Both the position numbers and the translations under genes were made by a program. This document shows, piece by piece, positions 9,210 to 18,123 of a DNA stretch of 64,000 nt (position 1 is the first letter of the stretch; every line of letters begins with the position of its first letter). Source of the stretch: Xanthomonas cissicola (lineage in GTDB: Bacteria; Pseudomonadota; Gammaproteobacteria; Xanthomonadales; Xanthomonadaceae). Under the pieces are notes generated by a model that was not told the DNA's origin, did not search any database, and saw nothing but the letters and a program-made list of their open reading frames with translations. The stretch spans positions 20,164-84,163 of the forward strand of contig NZ_VZPL01000019.1 of NCBI RefSeq assembly GCF_008801575.1. Direction: 5' to 3'.

Positions 9210-9336
9210 CGCCGGCTTATAGCCGTCGGAAATGACTTCATACATCCTAAAAATAGCGTTCGGTTATAAGCTGGCCCGCAGAACTCCTCTACAGTCGAAT
9301 CCCTTATAGCGCCTCGCGCTTTTTTGGATATAAGCC
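9210..9336. promoter_or_regulatory. Divergent cysG/cysB control region with TTATA-type half-sites
   Basis: Between the divergent genes, short AT-rich boxes stand out from the GC-rich background: GGCTTATAGCC near 9214, GGTTATAAGC near 9262, CCCTTATAGC near 9301 and GGATATAAGCC near 9326. Similar TTAT boxes occur in the cysJ/cysD gap. They are candidate binding half-sites for the CysB-type regulator encoded next door and may overlap the promoters. Inferred from repetition and position. Confidence 0.5.
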
Positions 9337-10320
9337 ATGACGCTGACCCAACTTCGCTATCTGGTGGCCATCGCCGATGCCGAGCTGAACATCACCCTGG
9401 CCGCCGCGCGCGTGCATGCGACCCAGCCTGGCTTGTCCAAGCAGCTCAAGCAGTTGGAGGACGAACTCGGCTTTCTGCTGTTCGTGCGCAAGGGGCGCAG
9501 CCTGGATGCAGTGACGCCGGCCGGTGTGGAAGTGATCGAGCGCGCGCGTGCAGTGCTGTCGGAGGCCAACAACATCCGCACCTATGCCGCCAACCAGCGC
9601 CGCGAAAGCCAGGGCCAGCTGACCCTGACCACCACCCATACCCAGGCCCGCTTCGTGCTGCCGCCGGCGGTGGCGCAGATCAAGAATGCCTACCCGCAAG
9701 TGAGCGTGCATCTGCAGCAGGCCGCCGAAAGTGCGGCCCTGGATCTGCTGAGCCAGGGCGATGCGGACATCGCGGTGGTCAGCACCGCCGGTGGCGAGCC
9801 GAGCGCCGGCATCGCAGTGCCGCTATACCGCTGGCGGCGGCTGGTGGTGGTGCCGCGGGGGCATGCATTGGATCACCCACGCACGGCGCCGGACATGCAT
9901 GCGCTGGCCGAACATCCGCTGATCAGTTACGAATCCTCCACCCGGCCGGGCTCCTCGCTGCAGCGCGCGTTTGCGCAGGTGGGACTGGAGCCGAGCATCG
10001 CGCTGACCGCGCTGGATGCCGACCTGATCAAGACCTATGTGCGCGCAGGGCTTGGCGTGGGATTGGTCGCGGAAATGGCGGTCAACGCCTTCGACGAGGA
10101 TCTGCGCGCCTGGCCGGCGCCCGCGCCGATTGCCGAGTGCATCGCCTGGGCGGTGCTGCCGCGCGACCGCGTCCTGCGCGACTACGCCCTGGATCTGGTG
10201 CATGTGCTCGCGCCGCAAATCGACAAGCGCGATCTGCGCCGGGTGCTGGACGGCAATCAGGCACCGAACTGGCCCCTGCCGCCGACCTGGGAATCGCTGA
10301 CCCAGACCATCACCAGCTGA
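9337..10320 (+). CDS. cysB: CysB-type LysR-family transcription regulator
   Basis: A 327-residue LysR regulator with an N-terminal winged helix-turn-helix ([32 protein letters not shown]) and a C-terminal periplasmic-binding-like effector domain. The [11 protein letters not shown] and VVSTAGGEP stretches resemble the CysB/Cbl subfamily, which senses N-acetylserine or sulfate. It is divergent from cysG-cysK and seven kilobases from cysHIJ/cysDNC, so it is the likely activator of the whole sulfur regulon and represses or tunes its own promoter. It is followed after eight bases by a small gene. Confidence 0.92.
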   Translation: MTLTQLRYLVAIADAELNITLAAARVHATQPGLSKQLKQLEDELGFLLFVRKGRSLDAVTPAGVEVIERARAVLSEANNIRTYAANQRRESQGQLTLTTTHTQARFVLPPAVAQIKNAYPQVSVHLQQAAESAALDLLSQGDADIAVVSTAGGEPSAGIAVPLYRWRRLVVVPRGHALDHPRTAPDMHALAEHPLISYESSTRPGSSLQRAFAQVGLEPSIALTALDADLIKTYVRAGLGVGLVAEMAVNAFDEDLRAWPAPAPIAECIAWAVLPRDRVLRDYALDLVHVLAPQIDKRDLRRVLDGNQAPNWPLPPTWESLTQTITS

Positions 10321-10328
10321 GCGGCACG

Positions 10329-10610
10329 ATGACCGAGCCACTGCGTCCGGCACTGAGCAGACTGTGGTCGTCCGAGCCGGACGGCGGCATGTCGCTGCAA
10401 CTATCGGCCAGCATCGAGGGCCGCGAGCATGAGGTACTGACGGTGCTGGCCGACCCGCGCGACGAAGCGTTATGGGTGGCCGTGCAGGCGGGCAGCACGC
10501 GTGTGCAGATCCCGCTGGCGGTGCTGCGCAAGGCGCTGGACGTTGCGGCCGAGGATGTGCATTCGGCGGAGTGGTTCGCGCGCCAGGATGCGGCTGCGTC
10601 CGACGTCTGA
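10329..10610 (+). CDS. Hypothetical small protein downstream of cysB
   Basis: A 93-residue acidic protein without signal peptide or membrane segment. It starts eight bases after the cysB stop, so it is probably co-transcribed with it. The sequence has a two-part look: a beta-rich N-terminal half (SLQLSASIEG, HEVLTVLAD) and a helical tail. No family is recognised. Confidence 0.65.
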   Translation: MTEPLRPALSRLWSSEPDGGMSLQLSASIEGREHEVLTVLADPRDEALWVAVQAGSTRVQIPLAVLRKALDVAAEDVHSAEWFARQDAAASDV

Positions 10611-11454
10611 CGCTGCGATATGGGCGGCTAGCACACCCTCGCGAGCAGTCGTCAGGCGGTGTAGACAGCGCACAGGAGTGGGACTGGACGTGTGTGCATA
10701 TCCGTTCCAGGTACTGGCTGCCTGGCGGTGCAATCGGTGCGTTCGCGATGACGCCGGTGCTGCGCTGCAGCGCAACTGCCCCGAAAAAATGTCTATAGGA
10801 TCAAGGCGATGCGCATGTGCCCAACTGCGCCGCAGCGTGTGCTGTGGGTGATTTTCCCTACCCGTGTCAGGGCGATGCAGTTGGCGTCTACCGGGCGCAT
10901 CAAGTTGCGTGCTGCGTTGTCGAAAACCCTTATAGCAACCATGACGCGACACTCTCGGACGTCTAGGGGTGGACGGCGCAGAGCTGGCGATGCAGGTGAT
11001 CGCATCGCCGGTGTGTTTCGCGGTGTCGTCGAAGGTTGCTAGCGCTGTCGCATCGCTGTTGCGCGAGGCTGTGCACAGAGCGGCTGGCGCATCCGGGTCC
11101 CTGGGGAGAGGCCTGGCGTGCTTGGCGGCGGACCCGGGTCGGGAGCCCGGGTCCGCCTTTTTTTGTTCCGCAGCGGCACCTCGGTTGAAGATGGAACACC
11201 GCTCAGACGTGCCATGCCACTGCAGACAGTGCGCGATCCGGGCCGGCGCTGGTTTCCATGCCTGCGGCGAGCCGCCGGGTCTCCGCGGTCGCCGCTGACG
11301 CGGGCTTTCGCGTGGCATGTGGTGTCGGCTGCTGCAACGTCGGCGCGACGGGATGGAGTGGCCGCGCGTTCTGGTCTGGCCGCAGACCGCTGCCCCAACC
11401 GGTAAACCCCAGGCGTTCGCCGCGCAGCCCGAGCACGCTGCGGGCCACACATCT
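10611..11454. other. Long intergenic region with an orphan terminator
   Basis: No reading frame here looks like a real protein; all are arginine- and alanine-rich antisense-type translations. The stretch holds a strong plus-strand terminator at 11127-11166 that is more than 500 bases from any upstream gene stop. An unannotated small RNA ending there, or a long 3' UTR, is possible. Confidence 0.5.
11127..11166 (+). terminator. Strong intrinsic terminator without an adjacent gene
   Basis: GGCGGACCCGGG and CCCGGGTCCGCC pair around a short loop and are followed directly by seven or more T residues. On the minus strand there is no T-run, so it acts on plus-strand transcripts. The nearest upstream plus-strand stop is at 10610. 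Confidence 0.85.
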
Positions 11455-12651
11455 TTAGGCCAATGGAATCCGCACCGAAAAACAGGTGCCGCCCTGCGGG
11501 CGCGGACGCACGTCCACTTCGCAGCCCAACGTCTCGGCAGTGCGATGCACGATCCACAGGCCGATGCCCAAACCGTCGCTGCGCGGGTCGGCCTGGCGGA
11601 ACGCCTGGAAGACCTGCTCGGGTTGGTCCATGTTCAAGCCGATGCCGCTGTCGATGATGTTCACTTCCGCAAAACCGGGACGGCGGCGGGTGCCGACCAG
11701 CACGCGGCCGCGTTCGGTGTACTTGATGGCATTGCCGACCAGGTTGCCGATCAAGGTGGTCAGCAGCGTGGGGTGGCTGCGCACGCGCAGCGAGGTGTGC
11801 ACATAGCGAAGGGCCAGATACTTGTCGATGGCTGGTTGACGCCACACGCCGAGGATCGAATGCAGCACGTCTTCCAGCTGCAGTGGCTGCAGGTCCGGCA
11901 TGGCGGCCTTGCTCGCGGCCGCCAGCGTGGCCAGCTCGTCCAGGCTGCGGCCGACCAGGCTGATCGCGTCGCGCGCAGCGACCAGGTTGGGAACGGCGTC
12001 GACGTCGGCGTGCCGGCGCATCTTGTCGATGGCGTAGGCGGCAGTGCGCAATGGGGTCTTCAGATCGTGCCCGGCGATGGCCATCAGGCGGCTGCGGTAG
12101 CGATCGGATTCCTCGGCGATTGCCAGTGCGCGCCGAAATTCCAGCTGCGCCATGGTCTGGCGTGCCAATGCGCGCAGGGCTTCCACCTGCTCGTCGGTGA
12201 GCTGGCGCGGTTTCCGGTCGAGCACGCAGACCGTGCCAAGCGGCAGGCCGTCGGGTGTCTTCAACAAAGCACCTGCATAGAAATGCAGCGGCGCCTCGCC
12301 GGTGACCAGTGGGTTGCGCGCAAAGCGGATGTCTTCGCGCGTGTCGGGCACCACCAGTACATCGTTGTCGAGCAGCGCATGCGCGCACATCGACTTGAAC
12401 AGCGGGGTCTCGCGCTCGCCCATCCCCAGCTCGCTCTTGAACCACTGGCGGTCCGCATCGACCAGGCTGATCAGCGCGATCGGCGTCTGGCAAATGATCG
12501 AGGCGAGCCGGGTGATGTCTTCGAAGGCCGCTTCGCGCGGGGTGTCGAGAATGCCGTAGCTGCGCAGCGCCTGCAGACGCAATGCTTCGCTGGGGGGCTT
12601 GGGTGCGCAGGGAAGCGGTTCGGCCGCTCGATCGGACAGGACGGTACTCAT
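11455..12651 (-). CDS. GAF-domain sensor histidine kinase
   Basis: A 398-residue soluble kinase. Residues about 25-165 form a GAF domain (GILDTPREAAFEDITRLA; DRQWFKSELG), the type found in many proteobacterial kinases. A HisKA helix follows with the phosphoacceptor in AGHDLKTPL (His about 195). The HATPase domain has N-box NLVGNAIKYTE, G1 DSGIGLN and G2 GLGIGLWIV. There is no membrane segment and no neighbouring response regulator, so this is an orphan kinase with an unknown cytosolic signal. The ATG at 12651 is chosen because upstream sequence is not family-like. Confidence 0.88.
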   Translation of the reverse strand: MSTVLSDRAAEPLPCAPKPPSEALRLQALRSYGILDTPREAAFEDITRLASIICQTPIALISLVDADRQWFKSELGMGERETPLFKSMCAHALLDNDVLVVPDTREDIRFARNPLVTGEAPLHFYAGALLKTPDGLPLGTVCVLDRKPRQLTDEQVEALRALARQTMAQLEFRRALAIAEESDRYRSRLMAIAGHDLKTPLRTAAYAIDKMRRHADVDAVPNLVAARDAISLVGRSLDELATLAAASKAAMPDLQPLQLEDVLHSILGVWRQPAIDKYLALRYVHTSLRVRSHPTLLTTLIGNLVGNAIKYTERGRVLVGTRRRPGFAEVNIIDSGIGLNMDQPEQVFQAFRQADPRSDGLGIGLWIVHRTAETLGCEVDVRPRPQGGTCFSVRIPLA

Positions 12652-12954
12652 GCGCGTAGCTACAGGGTGGAAGCGGCAAGCATAGGGCATGCCAAGGCCC
12701 TTCATGTGTCTGCGGTCACAGAGGTCGGACGAAACTGTGACTGCCGACCAGGATGGCGGCGCGTGGACGAGGCCGGCGTGCGGCAAACGGGCCTGCGGCT
12801 GCAGCGGCTGGCCCATCCGGTTCTGGCGTGCCGGCTCCGGCGCATGCCTGGGCGCGGGTCATCCGGGTATGACCGGGCCAGCCGGGTGCGACATGCGGTC
12901 GCGCATCGGCCGCGACCATCGCCCCGGCTTGCGTGGCGGCTTACACTTCGACGC
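12652..12954. other. Divergent promoter region, nothing else seen
   Basis: About 300 bases between the histidine kinase and the DUF2946 gene. Apart from the promoters that must be here, no gene, RNA or clear repeat is visible. Confidence 0.4.
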
Positions 12955-13392
12955 ATGCTGCGTTTGTCCCGTCGCCATCGGTTGTTGCCCCTGCTTGCCT
13001 GTCTGGCGGTGGCGCTGATGCTGGTCGCACCGCTGATCAGCCGCTGGAGCCAGGCGCAACCGATCGAGCCGATGTGCATGGGTGTTCCAGCGTTGTCTGC
13101 AGCGCGCGCGCTGCAGGCCGGTCATCGAACCCAGCCGGCCGGTCTGGCTGCGGATGCGCACTCCGGCGCCGTAGCGAACATGCAGCACGCCGGCACCCAC
13201 GACGCAGCGACACATGGGCAAGCCTGCGATTACTGCGTCTTGGCCGCACGCTTGCTGCCATTGCTGATCGTGGCGTTGCTGTGCCTGCTGCAACCGCGGC
13301 CGGCTCCGGCTCCGGTGCTCACCCAGGCAGGCGCACGCTCGGTCTTTCGATGGGCCGCACTCGGCGCACGTGGACCACCGCTGGCCGCCTAA
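12955..13392 (+). CDS. DUF2946-family small membrane protein
   Basis: A 145-residue protein with an N-terminal hydrophobic helix (residues about 10-27), a His-rich exported middle (QHAGTHDAATHG), a CDYC motif, and a second hydrophobic helix. This arrangement is that of DUF2946, a family often next to copper-related TonB receptors; its function is undetermined. It precedes the TonB-dependent receptor and PepSY genes in one orientation, pointing to a shared role in metal uptake or handling. The ATG at 12955 begins MLRLSRRHRLLPLL. Confidence 0.8.
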   Translation: MLRLSRRHRLLPLLACLAVALMLVAPLISRWSQAQPIEPMCMGVPALSAARALQAGHRTQPAGLAADAHSGAVANMQHAGTHDAATHGQACDYCVLAARLLPLLIVALLCLLQPRPAPAPVLTQAGARSVFRWAALGARGPPLAA

Positions 13393-13563
13393 GGTGGCCC
13401 CTGTGCGGGCGTCCACGCAGCGATGCCCCGTGCGCGCCTGAGATTTTCGGCGTCCCTGCCGGGCAGTGCGGGCGACTCGCGTCTTATCGAATGATGCCGA
13501 TGCGCGCCGCAATGGTGGCAGCGCACGGCTGTGCGGCCGTGCAGTCACGGCGAAGGGTTGGTC

Positions 13564-15591
13564 ATGCGTCTGCGGTTGTTGAAAACGATGTGGTATGCGC
13601 CGTCGTTGGCGCTGGTGTGGGGGCCTGCATGCGATGTGCAGGCGCAAGACGCGGCACTCACGCTGGGCAAGGTGCAGGTGAGCGAACACGCGCAGCGCAG
13701 CCCGAGCACGGCGCGCGTGCTGAGCTCGGTGGATGTGATCGGCGGCGAGCTGCTGCACGATCAACATGTGGACTACAGCTGGGAACTGCTGATGCGCGCG
13801 CCCGGGGTGCAGGTCACCCAGTTCCGCATGGGCACCGATGCGGGGCGCTTTTCGTTCCGCGGATTCAATGGCGAGGGACGCATCAATGCGGTGAAACTGC
13901 TGATCGACGGCATCCCCAGCAACGACAATGCCGGCGCCATGCCGTACCTGGACGCGGTGTTTGCGCAGGACATCAGCGCGATCGAGATCGTGCGCGGCAC
14001 CAACGACGCGCGCTATGGCTTGAATGCCATTGCCGGCAGCGTGGACGTGCTCACCCGTACCGGCGGCAACGACGGCCGCTTGAGCGTGACGGCCGGCAGC
14101 TTCGATGCGCGCGAAGTGCAACTCAGCAAAGGGTTCGAACAGGGCGCCTGGAGCCAGAACTATGTGCTGGCCTGGCGCGACTCGGACGGGTATCGCGATC
14201 ATGCCGACGCACGCAAACGCAGCGTGGCGGGCAAGTGGTTCTACACCGACCCGGACGGTGCATTCCGCGCAGGGCTCACCACGCGGTACTACGACAACTA
14301 CGCATTGGAAGCCGGCTATCTGGACGCCGCCACCGCGCGTGCGGCGCCGCGCAGCTCGCCGGACTATGCGCAGAACGACCGCAGCGAGCGTCGTGTGCGC
14401 CAGACTGCGTTGCATGCGGACGGTGCGCTTGGCGAGCAGGCGCAATGGAGCGCCAAGGCCTACCAGAACGACTACCGCAACCAACGCTGGGTGCGGTTTT
14501 CTGCGGCCGGGCTGCAGCAGGAACGCGATGCCGACGAAACCCATCGCGGGCTGTTGCTGCGTAGCAACTGGCAGCCGGACTGGGGCGCGCTGCAGGCCAA
14601 CCTGGAAGCCGGGGTGGATGCGCAGTGGCAGGACAACCAGTCGCAGCGGTATCGCACCGTGGCCCGTGTGCGCGGGGCAAAGCTGCGCGATTGGGACTAC
14701 GATCTGCGGACGCGTGGCGCGTATGTGCAGGCCGTGCTGACCCCCATTGCGCGCTTGCAGCTGGTGCCGGGGTATCGCATCGATCGTGTCGATGGACAGC
14801 TGCATGACGTGCTGGCCGGCAGCATTGCGCCAACCTACGACTACGGCACCATCAAGCAACCCAAGTTCAGTGCGAGCTACCGCGTGGGCGAGCAGAGCAG
14901 CGTGTATGCGAACTGGGGACGTACGTTCCAGATCGGCAGCGGCGATGGCGCCTACCGTCGCCAGCCCGGCAACCTGGGGCCCTCGATCAACGAAGGTTGG
15001 GAGACCGGCTTCAAGTTCGCGCCGTCGGCCCTGGTGGACGGGCGCCTGGCGTATTGGGAGCAGCGCGCATCCGGGGAGGTGGCCACTGTTTTCGGCGTCA
15101 ATGGCGTGGTAGGCATCGGCGATGTGGCCAATGTCGGCCGTACGCTGCGGCGCGGGTGGGATGCGCAGCTCAACGTGCAGCCGGCTGAGCATTGGCGCGC
15201 GTGGGTCTCGTATTCGCGGCAGAAGGCCAGCATCGCCACGCCCGATCCGAGCGCCCCGGCCACGCGCGGAAAGGAAATCGAAAACGTGCCGCACTGGTTG
15301 GCCACCGCCGGGCTGGAGTGGCAGGTCGGTTCATCGGTGCAGGTGAGCGCCTGGGGCAATGCGCAAGGCGATTACTACCTGGAACGCACCAACACGCTGG
15401 GCCGCACCGGTGGCTACGCCTTGCTCAATCTGGGCGCGCGCTGGGCCGTGGATGCGCGCAATGCGCTCAGCCTGCAGCTACGCAACGTCACCGATCGTGC
15501 GTATGTGTACGCCTGGTACGACAGTGGCAGCTCCGGTTACTCACCCGGCGATGGGCGTGCGTTGTCGGTGTCGTGGGATTGGAGCTTCTGA
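13564..15591 (+). CDS. TonB-dependent outer-membrane receptor, probably for metal or metal complex
   Basis: A 675-residue receptor: signal peptide ending near VQA, then a plug domain (LMRAPGVQV, FSFRGFNGEGR, LLIDGIP, IEIVRGTNDARYGLNAIAG) and a 22-strand-type barrel ending in the aromatic WDWSF. Length and plug are those of metal, heme or siderophore receptors rather than the larger carbohydrate receptors. Upstream is DUF2946, and the PepSY gene starts on the same A that ends this gene. The ligand is inferred from context: copper, or a ferric complex reduced by the PepSY partner. Confidence 0.88.
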   Translation: MRLRLLKTMWYAPSLALVWGPACDVQAQDAALTLGKVQVSEHAQRSPSTARVLSSVDVIGGELLHDQHVDYSWELLMRAPGVQVTQFRMGTDAGRFSFRGFNGEGRINAVKLLIDGIPSNDNAGAMPYLDAVFAQDISAIEIVRGTNDARYGLNAIAGSVDVLTRTGGNDGRLSVTAGSFDAREVQLSKGFEQGAWSQNYVLAWRDSDGYRDHADARKRSVAGKWFYTDPDGAFRAGLTTRYYDNYALEAGYLDAATARAAPRSSPDYAQNDRSERRVRQTALHADGALGEQAQWSAKAYQNDYRNQRWVRFSAAGLQQERDADETHRGLLLRSNWQPDWGALQANLEAGVDAQWQDNQSQRYRTVARVRGAKLRDWDYDLRTRGAYVQAVLTPIARLQLVPGYRIDRVDGQLHDVLAGSIAPTYDYGTIKQPKFSASYRVGEQSSVYANWGRTFQIGSGDGAYRRQPGNLGPSINEGWETGFKFAPSALVDGRLAYWEQRASGEVATVFGVNGVVGIGDVANVGRTLRRGWDAQLNVQPAEHWRAWVSYSRQKASIATPDPSAPATRGKEIENVPHWLATAGLEWQVGSSVQVSAWGNAQGDYYLERTNTLGRTGGYALLNLGARWAVDARNALSLQLRNVTDRAYVYAWYDSGSSGYSPGDGRALSVSWDWSF

Positions 15592-17264
15592 TGTCTGCAA
15601 TCACCGATCGGGGAGGCGTCGCCGAGGCACGCCAGGGTAGCCGCTGGCGCTTCTATCGCGCGGTGTGGCGCTGGCATTTTTATGCCGGGCTGCTCGTGCT
15701 GCCTTTCATCATCTGGCTGGCGGTGACCGGGGCTGCGTTCCTGTACCAGGACGCCATCGACCGCAGCGTGCACCACGGGTTGAAGGTGGTGCCGATAGGC
15801 GATGCGCGCCTGCCCGCACAGCAGTTGGTTGCCGCTGCACAAGGGCGCTACGGCGGCAGCTTGTTTGTGTACACCACGCCCAAACGCGCCGATGCGAGCG
15901 CCGAGATCGGGCTGGTGAATGCGCAAGGCGTGCGGCGGGTGGCGTATGTCGATCCGTACCGTGCGCGGGTGTTGGGCGCCCTGCCCGAGCACGGCACGCT
16001 CAGCTGGACGATCCGCCGGCTGCATAGTCTTGCGCTGGTGGGGCCATATGCCCGCGGCCTGATCGAAATGGCCGGCGGATGGGCCATCGTGCTGGTGCTC
16101 ACGGGGGTGTATCTGTGGTGGCCGCGCGGGCGACGCGGCGGCGTGATCAGTGTGCGTGGCAAACCGAAACAGCGGCTGTTCTGGCGCGACCTGCACGCAG
16201 TGACCGGTGCCGGGGTCGGTGCGATCCTGCTGTTTCTGGCGCTGACCGGCATGCCGTGGTCGTGGCTATGGGGCGCGCAGGTCAATCGCTGGGCCAATGG
16301 GCATGATTTCGGCTATCCGGCCGGGCTGCGCGTGCAGCAGCCGATGTCGCAGCAGCGCTTGGCCGACAGTGGCGAGCCAGCGTGGTCGTTGCGGCAGGCG
16401 CGCCTGCCGGAATCTGTGGTGCCTGCACAGCGAACTGGCGCGGTGGATGAGCACGCGCATGGTCAGCAAGCACGTGCGTTGCAGATGGGCGACGAGCATT
16501 TTGAGCACTCCGGGCACTCCGAGCACTCCGGGCACTCCGGGCACTCCGGGCACTCCGGGCACTCCGGGCACTCCGGGCACTCCGGGCACGGAGCGCTCCC
16601 AGCGAACGCAGCGCATGCAGGCCGCGAAGAACACGCAGCGCACCCTGGCCAGTCGGAGCACGCGGCCCAGCACGCGCACTCGGCAGACAACGCACATGCC
16701 GATCACGGCGATTCCGCTGGATTCGCTGCGCCGGGACGCGGCGCGATCGGTCTGGACGCAGCGATGGCGCGTTTCGAGGCACGCGGCATCCTGCCGGGAT
16801 ATAGCGTGGCGCCGCCGCGTGGTGCGGCCGGGGTCTATACCGCGTCGGTGTACCCGGCCGATCTGCAGCGGCAGCGGGTGATCCATTTGGATCAGTACAG
16901 CGGTGCGGTACTGCTGGACATGCGCTATCGCGACTACGGGCCGCTGGCCAGGCTGCTGGAATGGGGCATCAACGTGCATCTGGGGCAGCAATACGGCACT
17001 GCCAATCAGTTGATCCTGTTGTTCGCCTGCATCGCCATCGTGCTGTTGTGCGTCAGCGCGGCGGTGATGTGGTGGAAGCGCCGCCCCAGCGGTGGCTTGG
17101 GCGTACCGCCGTTGCCTGCCGACCCGCGCACGCTACGCGGCCTGATGGCGTTGCTGGTGCTGTGCGGGCTGATCTTCCCGCTGGTCGGCCTGTCGTTGTT
17201 GCTGATGTGGGCGTTCGATCGTTACTGGATGCGGCGCGCTCACGCCGATGCCTCGGCGGGGTGA
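15591..17264 (+). CDS. PepSY-associated transmembrane protein with His-Ser-Gly repeat loop
   Basis: A 557-residue inner-membrane protein of the PepSY_TM type: helices near residues 25-48, 160-180, 205-230 and two near the C-terminus, with the usual histidines (WRWHFYAG, RRLHSLAL, RDLHAVTG, NVHLGQQYG) that in relatives bind heme or metal. Between helices, residues about 289-380 form a very His-rich periplasmic loop containing nine HSG/HSE units (306-332) and further His-Ala clusters. It overlaps the receptor stop (ATGA), so the two are coupled. Relatives act as ferrisiderophore reductases; a metal-capturing role for the loop is inferred. Confidence 0.88.
   Translation: MSAITDRGGVAEARQGSRWRFYRAVWRWHFYAGLLVLPFIIWLAVTGAAFLYQDAIDRSVHHGLKVVPIGDARLPAQQLVAAAQGRYGGSLFVYTTPKRADASAEIGLVNAQGVRRVAYVDPYRARVLGALPEHGTLSWTIRRLHSLALVGPYARGLIEMAGGWAIVLVLTGVYLWWPRGRRGGVISVRGKPKQRLFWRDLHAVTGAGVGAILLFLALTGMPWSWLWGAQVNRWANGHDFGYPAGLRVQQPMSQQRLADSGEPAWSLRQARLPESVVPAQRTGAVDEHAHGQQARALQMGDEHFEHSGHSEHSGHSGHSGHSGHSGHSGHSGHGALPANAAHAGREEHAAHPGQSEHAAQHAHSADNAHADHGDSAGFAAPGRGAIGLDAAMARFEARGILPGYSVAPPRGAAGVYTASVYPADLQRQRVIHLDQYSGAVLLDMRYRDYGPLARLLEWGINVHLGQQYGTANQLILLFACIAIVLLCVSAAVMWWKRRPSGGLGVPPLPADPRTLRGLMALLVLCGLIFPLVGLSLLLMWAFDRYWMRRAHADASAG
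16506..16586 (+). repeat. Nine-copy 9-bp coding tandem repeat (His-Ser-Gly)
   Basis: Nine contiguous units of CACTCCGGG, the second ending GAG (HSE). Seven identical consecutive copies follow. Because the unit is nine bases, copy-number changes lengthen or shorten the His-rich loop without shifting the frame. Confidence 0.97.
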
Positions 17265-17397
17265 TGCGTGCGCCGGTGCATGAGTGCAGCTCGCAGCGCA
17301 CTGCCGTTGCATCCTGGATGCAGCATGCCCATGCAGCTGCCGCACACGCTGGTGAAGCGTCACTCGTACAAGCGCAACTGGCAATGGGCCGCTGACG

Positions 17398-18123
17398 CTA
17401 GATATCTTCGTGGATGCCGCACTCGCGCTTCAGACCGTAAAAGCGCGTGTCTTCTTCGCGCATGCCGGGCTCCCAGCGACGCGTGGTGTGGAAATCGCCG
17501 ATGGACACGTAGCCTTGTTCCCAGAGCGGGTGATACGGCAGGTCGTGCGCTTGCAGGTATTGCCACACATCGCGATCTGTCCAGTCGGCAATCGGGCTGA
17601 TTTTGTAACGCTCGCCGCGTTTCTGCACGATCGGCGTCTGCGCGCGGCCGCCGGACTGGCTGCGGCGCAGGCCGGTAAACCAAGTGCCGACGTCGAGTTC
17701 GTTCAAGGCTCGGCGCATCGGTTCGACCTTGCGCAGATTGTTGTATTGATCGATGCCCACCATGCCTTGCTCCCACAGGCGGCCGTGGCGTGCTTCCATC
17801 CAGGCGCGGCTGACCAGCGGGCGATAGACCTTGAGATTGAGCTTGAGTCGCTCGGTCAAGGCATCGGCAAAACGGTAGGTTTCCGGAAACAGATAACCGG
17901 TGTCGATCAGGATTACCGGGATGTCCGGACGTTGCTGACTGAGCAGATGCAAGGTAACCGCCGATTGCGCGCCGAAGCTGGACGACAAGGCCGCGTTCTG
18001 CGGGCCGTGCTGCAGCGCCCAGGCCACGCGTTGATCGGCACGCAGCCCTTCCAGCTGCGCATTGAGCGCGTCCAGATCGTCGAACGCGGAAGAAGTGATC
18101 GATGCAGCAGGCAGCGCGGTCAT
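17398..18123 (-). CDS. cysH: PAPS reductase, thioredoxin-dependent
   Basis: Reduces 3'-phosphoadenylylsulfate to sulfite. The 241-residue protein has the PP-loop-like [11 protein letters not shown], the [13 protein letters not shown] segment, the GLRRSQSG phosphate region and the C-terminal catalytic ECGIH motif. The paired cysteines that hold a 4Fe-4S cluster in APS-type enzymes are absent, so it should use PAPS, consistent with the CysC kinase domain encoded nearby. Its ATG overlaps the cysI stop by four bases. Confidence 0.95.
   Translation of the reverse strand: MTALPAASITSSAFDDLDALNAQLEGLRADQRVAWALQHGPQNAALSSSFGAQSAVTLHLLSQQRPDIPVILIDTGYLFPETYRFADALTERLKLNLKVYRPLVSRAWMEARHGRLWEQGMVGIDQYNNLRKVEPMRRALNELDVGTWFTGLRRSQSGGRAQTPIVQKRGERYKISPIADWTDRDVWQYLQAHDLPYHPLWEQGYVSIGDFHTTRRWEPGMREEDTRFYGLKRECGIHEDI

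Noticed and set aside
10809..11042. A 77-residue frame after a weak start in the cysB-kinase gap
   Set aside because: No ribosome-binding site, Arg-rich, no domain; more likely non-coding.
12859..15294. Minus-strand open frame of about 811 codons opposite the TonB-dependent receptor
   Set aside because: Antisense shadow of a clear receptor gene; no recognisable domain.
16506..16586. CRISPR-like look of the regular repeat
   Set aside because: Units are 9 bp, directly adjacent without spacers, in frame in a real gene.
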